Source: Periplaneta americana
Lineage: Eukaryota; Arthropoda; Insecta; Blattodea; Blattidae
DNA length: 64,000 nt
Direction: 5' to 3'
Assembly (NCBI RefSeq): GCF_040183065.1
Contig: NC_091123.1
Coordinates: forward strand, 14,891,501 to 14,955,500
Each line of letters starts with the position of its first letter. The stretch's first letter is position 1. Of this stretch, positions 55,977 to 64,000 are shown piece by piece. The notes below the pieces were generated by a model that saw only the letters and a program-made list of their open reading frames with translations, was not told the origin of the DNA and searched no databases. The translations under genes and the position numbers were made by a program.

Positions 55977-57614
55977 TGAAGAGTCCACTGCAAGAATGAT
56001 GGATGTCATTTGGAATACATTTTTCAGGAGAAGCAATTGAAAGTTTGAAATGCTTAGCGCTCAAAGCTTAACTGTGATTTTCCGATCATTACTGGACAAT
56101 GACTATCAGCGTTAATGCCATATAACTCACTAAGTCAGTCTTGCGATGGTGACTAATATTTGCTGGCGAGAGCTATTTTCTGCCCGCAGCGCGTGCGCGG
56201 AGCTCTTTTACCTGTAAACATAGCTAAAGGATGTACAGATCTTAGAACACAGTGCATCATGACGGAACAAAAGCGCTCATACAATAAAGTTTCAAGGAAG
56301 AGTGGAAGATACAATATTTATGCTTCGAACATGGTGATGAAGTCCAGTGTTTGTTGCGTAAAAAAAAATATCATTTGCAAAAAAAAGCAACATAAAACGG
56401 CATTATGAGACCCAACATGAAAAGAAAAATCTAGGCATTATTCAGGAGAAGAGAGAAATAAATTGATTTCGGAATTGACGTCGAATATAAATTAATTTAC
56501 ATTTGGGTCAGTAGATTGTATCTAGATTCCTTTTATTTCTTTATTTTAAATATATTGTTGATGTTTTGTTTCTTGTTTGTGGATATTTACTTTTATTAGA
56601 CTACGTGTTTCTTTAATTTAGAAATAATATTTTATCTTTGATTGCACTTTAACTTATACTATTACTAAGCTCAAAAAGCCAATTCACTTTTATTCCAATA
56701 ACTATTTTCAAGATTTTGAGCAAATATGAACTAAACATTTTGAAAACTTTGATGCAAGAAGCTTTTTTTTAGTAACATCAATATAAAATATACTTAAAAA
56801 TATAATTTCAAAACTATCAGACCTAATTGCACCAAATTTTGTACAGATATTATTATAGATCTGTTTATATAGTTTAAATTTCACAAATTTTGGGCTGAAA
56901 AGTGTGGAAGTTTTAAAAGTCATACATATCCCCTTAAACGATTGACCCCAAAAATTACGATGGCTCTCAATATCTTAATTTAATCAATTTGTTTTTTTGT
57001 GTTACGTGCATCTCACAAATCACTCTAAGAAAACTCATTACATAATCACGATTGGAGAGTAAGGACTACATTTTCACAATCAGTATACTCTATTTCAATC
57101 AATATTGCCATTATTATTTTTTCAACAAATACTCAAAAGTACTTAGAGATCACACACGTCGAGCAGGTAGACCCTATTAGTTTCTCCTAACCAATGAAGT
57201 GAAGTATTTACATAATAAATAATTGCTTTTAACAAGAAAATAGTTTACATACAATTAACTTTTCCTATTTCTCTTTTTGTTCCTAAAACACCCTTCCCAT
57301 TGCGATTTGTTTATATATGTACATGTATATTAAATAACTGAATAATTAGCCCTATTACATAGCCAGAAATTTAGTAACGCAAGTTATTGTAATAATTGCT
57401 GCCTTTATTTGCTGCATGAGCATGTACATCCCTGTTGTCTATGTTACAGTGGATGCGCTATGCGCCCATGATCAAGGTCGAGCTCTTCTACCGTGATTGG
57501 GAGCTAATCTCGTCTCATCCCTGCTCTAAGTACATTCTATATGTCTTAAGCTATGCATTGACAGTCTTGGTTCACAAGAAAGTTACATCCATCATTCTTG
57601 CAGTGGACTCTTCA
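55977..57614. mobile_element. MITE of the 20500 family opened by 1.4 kb
   Basis: 55977-56128 matches one half and about 57530-57614 the other half of the 254-bp MITE at 20500-20753, in inverted orientation. The ends TGAAGAGTCCACTGCAAGAA are intact on both sides. The 1.4 kb between them replaces only about 7 bp of the MITE and includes a hAT-like zinc-finger fragment. It is either a nested insertion or a less-deleted relative. Confidence 0.7.
56258..56495 (+). pseudogene. Possible hAT-type (GTF2IRD2/ZBED-like) zinc-finger fragment
   Basis: The plus strand reads MTEQKRSYNKVSRKSGR, then in shifted frames KSNIKRHYETQHEKKN-like text (HYETQHEKKNLGIIQEKRE) and LISELTSNIN. A finger with ..KRHYET.H is typical at the N-terminus of such transposase-derived proteins. 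It is short and frameshifted, so the call is tentative. Confidence 0.45.
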
Positions 57615-58185
57615 ATTTCTTTCAGAGAGTACTGTAACAGATATCCAGCAATTCGCAGCAGGAGAAGGCACTTTTATTATCACTTAAAAAACTCTAAATG
57701 ACGTCATCTACAAATACGTAGTATCAGGAACATATGCAGAGGTGACTATAGATGTTAGCACCACGATGACTAGTGGGAAATGCATTTTAGTTGCAACATC
57801 TGAAATAGAACAGAATGTAAGATAAATATGGTGGTTGTTTTTATTGTGCATTAAAGTTTAAATGTGCACGTCTTGGTATGTCTACAACCAATTTCTCACT
57901 TGCTTTCAATATTACCCTTTAACATCAGCTAAACAACACGTGTGATGCTGTAGTGTGCGCTAAAAATGTTGCGAGTTTGTGAATTTCCTTGTAATTGTTA
58001 ATTTGTGCAATTATCCATCAATGAATGGAAGTGAAAATATATTTGGACAATTTAGGAAACTCAGTTTAACAAGAACAGATTATTGCTATACGAAAGAGAA
58101 GGCCAACCCTAACACTACCTGGTGTTACATGTATGCATGTAGGATAATTTGATGGTCTGCACAAGAGGGAAACAAATTACAAAAT
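57615..58185. other. Unassigned; possible left part of a hAT element
   Basis: No exon is supported. It may belong with the hAT-like right end at about 58935-59018, but a matching left end was not found. Confidence 0.3.
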
Positions 58186-58189
58186 ATAA

Positions 58190-58927
58190 AGAATACTGTT
58201 CGAGTTTGGGATTCGTCTACAAGAGCGTCGCGACACGAGGAGGTTTTACTCACCCGGTTGAGGATTGGCCATTGTCATCTGACACACGGCCATCTCCTAC
58301 GTGGCGAACCTCAGTCGGAGTGTGATATGTGCCATGTTCCACTTACGGTGGAACACTTTTTATTGCGTTGCAGGAAATATGACCATGCACGGAGGCACTA
58401 TGGAATTCGGCCGACATTACGTGACGCTCTTGGAAATGATTTTAATTGTACAAATGCAGTTCTGAGATTTTTATCAAATACAGGTTTGGATAAGGTGATT
58501 TAGTTTTTATTGATCCGTTTTACTTATCCTCCGGACCCTTTACATCCGGAGGTTACATTTGTTTTATATTTCATTTTACATTGTTGACATTTCGGACTTT
58601 ATACATCCGAATATTTTATAAAATTTTATGGTTTTAAAATATGATTGACAAGTTATCTCTGGTGGCCTTAGTTTTATTGTTTTATTTGTTCGTCTCGAAT
58701 ACCACCTAGTGTGGTAGAATTGTTCACTTTTATGATTCTGTAGAAATCACCTTATGTATACTGCATTTGTGTGCCTCGTTTTATGGTGACAACGCTGTTT
58801 AGTTCTTTTAGCACTCTGATTATTATATTATTTATGTATTTGTTATATTAAGAATTTTAGATAAGGGCGCAAATAGCCATAGTAGTTGACGCGCCCTTCT
58901 TAAACCCTACTACTACTACTACTACTA
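58190..58927 (+). mobile_element. LINE 3' end with hairpin and (TAC)n tail
   Basis: The plus strand reads TRASRHEEVLLTRLRIGHCH, then LTHGHLLRGEPQSECDMC, VPLTVEHFLLRCRKY and a stop at 58503. The order LTRLRIGH..LTH..LL......C..C...LTV.H.L..C..Y is the segment after the RNase H domain of I/Jockey-type LINEs. The 3' region ends with a hairpin, GGGCGC (58865) / GCGCCC (58891-58896), and (TAC)n at 58908-58927. Such hairpins are usual in these 3' ends and may be read by the element's own reverse transcriptase. Confidence 0.85.
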
Positions 58928-58929
58928 GG

Positions 58930-59018
58930 TTAATTTGTAGCATGTTTCTCTCAAGGAGGTGTCATTTTGCGGTGTTAACTTCTTTCCTCCTCTTAAGAAA
59001 TATGCAGGAGCCGCCACT
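58930..59018. mobile_element. Possible hAT right end
   Basis: GCAGGAGCCGCCACTG at about 59003-59018 has the form of a hAT terminus (inverted CAGTGGCGG). No partner end or duplication was found. Confidence 0.35.
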
Positions 59019-60100
59019 GGTATTTCTCCCCAACTGTTAGACTTTGGACATAGGTATATCAAGTTAAATCGATATAGGTTAACTCAAACTACATTACTCT
59101 GAAGTATTTTACATTCCTCATAAGATACTTTGTATAAACGAGAGGGAAGTATCATCTTTGCTCAGATGCCTGGAGTAAAACCGCCAGACATAACGAGTCC
59201 AACAAAGTAGGCGACCCTCTGGTCTTGCCTATCTTCACTGATGATAGAACCTATATGTACCAGTATATCTAAAACATTGGAAATGTCAAGTTTGAGTACA
59301 CGGTGCAATACCTGATTGTGTATTGTTTAGGAAATGTATAATCTGGGCTTCAACCTTTGTTAATGAATAAGAAATTCACAACATTTCGAAAATTAAATTC
59401 ATCATCGTCTTCAGATGAAAAAAATGGGATTCTACACGTTGGGATCGTTACAACAGATAAATCTGCTTCACAGATCCTATTTTCCCAGACTGGGATGAGA
59501 AGTGAGGATGCTTAACTCGTAAATCCTTATAAATTATGTCATTGGATCTGTAAATAAGGTTTAACTTGTAAACCCTTATAAATTATTTCATTAGATCTGC
59601 AAATAATTAATTAGAAAGTTGATGTGGCAAGAAGTTTTTGTGAATGAAACACACAACTTTTTCAGCTTATGGAATTTGAGATAGATGTCAGATCTCCTCG
59701 TTTACAGCAATGGGAAAAAACCAATCTGAACAAAATTTTGTTTTCAGTGGAGGAAATTAAAGAGACAGGTTTCCTAAGAGCAACAGGACTACTACAACTA
59801 TTACATAAAATAAGAAATTAACTTATTGGAAACCAGAAAATTCTTTCAATAATTTATTATCATAATACACTGCTCTCTTAAATTGACTGAGCATATTGGG
59901 AATTAAATCAATGGCTTTCCTAAAAGAACTATGAAATGTTTTATGTAAAACAATTTTTATCTCGAAAAGAAGTAAAAACGAGCAAAATTGTATTAAACTT
60001 GTTTTTGTTTGAAATATCTCAAATATAAGCCCTTGAAATTAATGATATTACTTATGGTTCACCCTGTATATGATGATGATGATGATGATAATTTTCTATA
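59019..60100. other. No gene seen; contains a weak hammerhead-like motif
   Basis: Unique-looking sequence. The only item noted is the motif at 59375-59419. Confidence 0.4.
59375..59419 (-). ncRNA. Degenerate hammerhead-like motif D
   Basis: On the minus strand: TTCAT, CTGAAGA (59414-59408), a weak stem II, GAAA (59387-59384), triplet GTT and GTGAA pairing with the first element. Stem II has mismatches, so this may be chance or a decayed Penelope end. Confidence 0.3.
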
Positions 60101-60108
60101 CTATATAT

Positions 60109-61110
60109 CAGTAGCGGCCCGCAGTTACAAAGGTTGGCAGTTCTGCATGAAAAATAGTGTATTTAGCAAACACATGCTGTTTATTGCATCTAAATCGGAT
60201 AACACGTGTAATTACAGCCCCTTCTCGAAGTTGACTGTGCACCCAAAATTCTACTCCAACCATCCGTGCGCTACACCTCTCCCACCTGGAACAACTAGTC
60301 ACGTAGTGGAGATGTGCCCCACATGCTTTTATAGTTTTTTTAAGTCAAATTAACTAAATCCTTCACTCTGGTATTTGTCATGCATTTTCTCCTCTAAACA
60401 GAATACACGGGTGATGGAGAAAGCGTTTCATGAGCACAGCAAAAAACCAATCGTTTCCATTACACATTTCGGTATTAAAATTACTAGTAGGCTACATGAT
60501 TTCCTCGACTTTTTCCAGAAATTTCAATATTTAAATTTTGTGTAGGACGTCCTATTTTCTTAAGTTAACATGCAATTTCTCTTTTAATTTCGAAAAGGGT
60601 TGGTTGATTAGGTTTTCCTTTCATTCATTTTTAATATAAAATATTTCCTTAGAAACACTGACTAATCACACCACACCACCCACAGTACTATAACAATCTG
60701 AAACTGTAATGATATATAGTAGTCCAGAAGCCTGTGTGTTCTAACGCAGGTCATAAAGAGATGAGGGTGTTGGCGGTTCTTTTGTATATTCGGAGAGAGC
60801 TGCTTTGGTTGCAGCTCTAATGCAGTCTTATGGGACGGTGAAGAAAACCAATTTTCTGCTGCCGACTGCCCTACGTTGAGCATCAGTTACTGTCGATCAC
60901 AGATCCGAAAAGTACACTACAGCTAAAATTTTCGAGCAGTTCAAGGCTCCTACAGACAGTAAAATCTAGAATCGAAGGAGAATGAATTGGAAAAATAAAT
61001 GAAACAGTGAACTAGATCACATAAAAGCACGTTTTACATTTTTAATTTTTTCAGGTCCATTTAAATGGTGGTTCTGCAGCTCTGCAGTTCTTATTGTAGA
61101 GCCGCCCCTG
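60109..61110. mobile_element. Non-autonomous hAT element
   Basis: It begins CAGTAGCGGCCCGCAGT and ends, in reverse complement, CAGGGGCGGCTCTAC. CTATATAT (60101-60108) and CTACATAT (61111-61118) are the 8-bp duplication with one later change. Length is 1002 bp. Internal open frames on both strands have no recognised motif. Confidence 0.8.
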
Positions 61111-61269
61111 CTACATATTACAGTAGTCTACTAGTAATTTATTTCAAATTTTACTAAATACTTAATTCTCGGTTCTTAGTGATTACAAGGAAGAGTGATT
61201 AAAATCTTCACAAAATGAAATGCACGTGGAAATAAGGATTTGAAGGTAAAGGAACACTGACAAACTCAC

Positions 61270-61611
61270 AAAAATCTTATTTCTATAGTCGTGACGCTGT
61301 TATTCCTGGCGTGACTCCTCCTCTTTGCTTACGTCTTAGGAGGTGAAGGCTCTATAAAGTCTAGGTACGTAGTATCGTTCGCCATTTTTGTTCTTTCGTT
61401 GCCGAGCTACCAGACGAGGAATCTATTTGCTACACCATTAAACATTATCATGTTGTAGCCCCTATGATAATAAATCAAACGCACTGTAATTCAGCAAATA
61501 ATTGAGTGGCAAATAACGTCAATGAAAGAGCCAAAATGGCGGGCGATTGTATTAAGTATTTATCCAGCCTTAGGAAATGCATAACGTCTTCATCAGCGAA
61601 TCACAAGACGC
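61270..61611. other. GC-richer unclassified segment, promoter-like
   Basis: It stands out in composition. It contains GCTCTATAAAGTC (TATA-like, 61350), CGTTCGCCATTTTTG, and ATGGCGGGCGATTGTATTAA in a favourable start context (CCAAAATGG at 61530), opening a short frame that runs into the LINE tail at 61612. From memory similar sequences occur dispersed in insect genomes, so a repeat is as likely as a gene 5' end. Confidence 0.35.
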
Positions 61612-62698
61612 ACACATTTAAATGTATGTATATATGTATTTATTTACACTGCAAGTGGGCAAGCACCGGTGGCAGTGGTATATACAATATTAACAATACA
61701 CAGTTAAAATGATAAGCTATACACAATAAAATTTACAATACATAATACAATTTACAACACATATACAATTTTATACACAATACAATAAGAATACACAATA
61801 CAATTTAACACAATAATAATAAAACATAAAATAAAACACCTAATTTTACAACACAACCTACATAATTATGTATAGGTCCTACATAAGTTTCAATAGTCTT
61901 TCACTTTACTCTCATCTCATTCCCTGTAGTGGCACTATGACGCATTTCACTGACACTTTAGCACACATTTCACTGACACTCTGTAACACATTTCACTGAC
62001 ACTATAGAACACATTTCATTGACGCTATAAATTATCACTGATCGGAACTGTTCACTGCACTGTAAAACCATAACTTCACTGACTCACCTCGCTTCACTGA
62101 TACAACAGTTCAAATAAGTCAAATAATTGCATTCTTATGCATACTTATAAAAAGAACTACATTTAAACTAAACATTTCTAGTCTAAGGCCCTCTTACACG
62201 CTATTTTTAAATAATTTACAATTCAAACCAAGGAAGTAAACTCGTCAGGCTAGATAAATACATGTCACCTTAAAAAATTAAATGTTGAATGTCACCTTAA
62301 TTTTAATTTTCACTTTATACACAACTCTTTAAATTATTCTTGAATCTCCTTAAGGAAGGACAGCCCTCAAAGACCGCTGCAGGTAGGTCATTCCAATCAT
62401 TTATAGTTCTATTTAAAAATGAGAATTTACCTACATCCGTTTTCTGTTTCCTACATTTGATTTTAAAATCATGATCGTTCCTACCATAGTACGTTGGCTT
62501 TTCTAACCGAGCCGTTATGTCTACCCATGCTTTCTGACCTACATGTGCTCTATACAATGATGTTATTCTAGTTTTCCTACGTCTGTTTTCCAAAGTTTCC
62601 CATTTAAGTTCTTTTATCGTATCGTTCCCATCTTCTCTTTTACCTTTAACAAATTTAGCTGCCCTATACTGGATTCTTTCTAAGGAATTTATCTGATA
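61612..62698 (-). mobile_element. LINE 3' end (CR1/Jockey-like), 5' truncated
   Basis: The minus strand from 62698 reads QINSLERIQYRAAKFVKG, then ENRRRKTRITSLYRAH, LEKPTYYGRNDHDFKI and FSFLNRTINDWNDLPAAV, with a stop near 62313. ERIQ.RAA..V...L..RR...R...LY....F..RT...WN.LP is the post-RT ending of CR1/Jockey-type elements. A long 3' untranslated region follows, with CATTTCACTGACACT repeats at about 61945-62020 and an ATGT-rich end near 61620. The coding part is unbroken, so the copy is fairly young. Confidence 0.83.
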
Positions 62699-62766
62699 TA
62701 GTCGACCTGCAACGTGATTGGCTGCCAGAAATTAGAGCGACGGGACTATAGTAATGCTGAACTTAC

Positions 62767-62883
62767 TCGTTTTGGTGCCAGCATTAGGATCGACACAGCG
62801 GTCATTGATGCAGGACATCTTGATGATATTGACATCTGTGTCAACATAGCACTCCGAATCTTCAGAACATCGTTCACCTGCCG
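62767..62883 (-). CDS. Cysteine-rich extracellular-type exon, partial gene
   Basis: On the minus strand an acceptor (TTTTTTGCAG) precedes and a donor (GTAAGTTCAGC) follows a 117-bp open segment. In the only frame consistent with a coding exon it reads AGERCSEDSECYVDTDVN, then IIKMSCINDRCVDPNAGTKT. Four cysteines are spaced C-x5-C-x12-C-x4-C; CS.DSEC...C.N..CVD resembles EB/EGF-like modules of secreted or matrix proteins. Both borders are phase 1, as usual for shuffled extracellular domains. No other exon of the gene was recognised here; the remainder may lie outside the window. Gene identity unknown. Confidence 0.65.
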
Positions 62884-63294
62884 CTGCAAAAAAGTAACAA
62901 GTGAATTTAGTATGGGATACGCTTTACCTGTGCAATTCTTTACTAAAATGACCATAGTATAAGCCAGTGAGCATTGCCATTTTGACATGTTAAGTTCCTG
63001 AATCAGATAGTTGATGGCTTTCTTTCAAGAAAACTGTTTGAAAAGTCTCCTGCAACTTTTTACTCTTCAAATGATGAAGACGTTCCTGACATTATCTTGT
63101 ATTCTAGACAACCAATGGCTTGTAGTTAAAGACTGCCACTAACCCTAAAAATATACTTTTTAATAATGAAATTTACAATTTATATTCAAAGATAAACCAC
63201 ACATGTTGGGCCAATTATACAGTGTTCATAGATTTGATAAGAAACGTAAAAAATATATATTACAGTTATATGAACACTAATAAATATAATATAA
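62884..63294. other. Probable intron, nothing recognised
   Basis: Upstream of the cysteine-rich exon on the minus strand. No exon or repeat is seen. Confidence 0.4.
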
Positions 63295-63440
63295 TTATTA
63301 AAAAATTAGTAAAAGTCAGACATGTTTCGGAGATGCTTCTCCATCCTCAGTGACTTTACGACGATGGCTGGTTCAGGTGATCGAACCGCGTTGTTGCTTG
63401 GCTTAAAGGAGACTCACCTGAACCAGCTGGTGAGTCTTTC
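63295..63440 (-). mobile_element. Penelope-type end fragment with hairpin
   Basis: Contains the hammerhead-like motif at 63309-63359 and a hairpin with 15-bp arms (GCTGGTTCAGGTGA at about 63367 and TCACCTGAACCAGC at about 63414). No protein segment is seen. Borders are approximate. Confidence 0.5.
63309..63359 (-). ncRNA. Hammerhead-ribozyme-like motif C (best of the set)
   Basis: On the minus strand: stem I GTAAAGTCA (63359-63351), core CTGAGGA (63350-63344), stem II GGAG/CTCC closing a 6-nt loop, GAAA (63328-63325), palindromic CATG (63324-63321), triplet GTC (63321-63319), and stem I partner TGACTTTTAC (63318-63309), 9 pairs with one extra base. All fixed positions of the type I hammerhead consensus CUGANGA...GAAA...NUH are present. 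Confidence 0.75.
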
Positions 63441-64000
63441 ATCCAAATCGTAATTTTGTCCATTCTTCTTTCATTCATTTTTTGTATTTCCATTTTTTAA
63501 ACATGATCTATGTAAACTATGCATGATTGTGACTATAATATTATTTAAATGCAGAAAATAAGGTATGGTAATTCTGTTTTTATCTTTCCGTGGTTATGAG
63601 ACCGATTTTAACAGGGGAGAGCACTCACTTTGGCTGAGGTAGCAAGTGTTCACTAGTTGCTTTCTGACCTTACAGATTCAGTGTATAAAGGACTGCAGTT
63701 AGGTTTTCAAACATTTTAATTTTGAAAAATATCTTCCTGCTAAAGTTACAACAACAAGAATTGTTAATAAATTTGTAGACTGAATGTCATGTTATGGTAC
63801 GTCGGCAATTTTTATCTATTATATATATTTGCGATTAATAAATATATGCATTTGGAAGTACTGGGTTTGTATCTACGTTGTTAACTTAGGTATATTAAGG
63901 TTATATAAAATGGTTACCATTCATACACATATAGAGTTCCAGTGTTGAGCTTGCTCTTACGTTAAGTTAGGTGAAGTTTTCTCACTTCAACCAGGGGCGG
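63441..64000. other. No gene seen; possible hAT left end at the border
   Basis: AT-rich. The last bases, CAGGGGCGG (63992-64000), equal the hAT-type end seen at 61110 in reverse, so an element may begin at the window edge. Confidence 0.35.

Noticed and set aside
57615-59018. A complete hAT element around the LINE at 58190
   Set aside because: Only a plausible right end was found; no left end or 8-bp duplication.

Overview
This window looks like intergenic and intronic DNA from a large, repeat-rich insect genome. AT content is high and coding density is very low. There are two tRNA-derived SINE families, a dozen non-LTR retrotransposon tails, many hAT and Tc1/mariner-type DNA transposons, and Penelope-like fragments. 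From memory, the SINE whose 3' context reads GGTGTGGAC and the LINE tails match what is common in cockroaches (Blattodea, Periplaneta-like). That assignment is inference, not a search result.

Layout. 1-24 kb is dominated by one old satellite family. Long monomers (about 210-290 bp) lie at 1.04-1.65, 7.75-9.3, 11.34-12.49 and 21.6-23.8 kb. Homogenised shorter monomers (about 188 and 172 bp) lie at 2.1-7.75 and 9.3-10.75 kb. LINE, SINE and MITE insertions cut the family. A tandem array of LINE tails joined by (ATT)n lies at 0.1-1.04 kb, and 1 kb of AAATTTTGAAA-like low-complexity DNA at 12.5-13.45 kb. 13.5-30 kb holds nested inverted-repeat elements and LINE remnants.

30.4-42.6 kb carries the one host gene I can assemble: a minus-strand, three-exon gene for a 113-residue protein with one membrane segment and a C3H2C3 RING finger, probably a membrane-anchored E3 ubiquitin ligase. 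Its introns are full of mobile elements, including a nearly whole 2755-bp hAT transposon with a perfect 8-bp target-site duplication. A second host exon (117 bp, minus strand, phase 1-1) at 62767-62883 encodes part of a cysteine-rich, probably extracellular, protein whose other exons I do not see.

43-64 kb is mostly mobile elements: R2-like endonuclease LINE tails, SINE/LINE nests with readable target-site duplications, a head-to-head pair of Penelope-like 3' ends with GIY-YIG domains, and several hAT remnants. The most notable signal is a set of short RNA motifs, at three unrelated Penelope-type ends, that fit the minimal hammerhead ribozyme layout (core, stem II, short palindromic stem III, NUH cleavage triplet, stem I).
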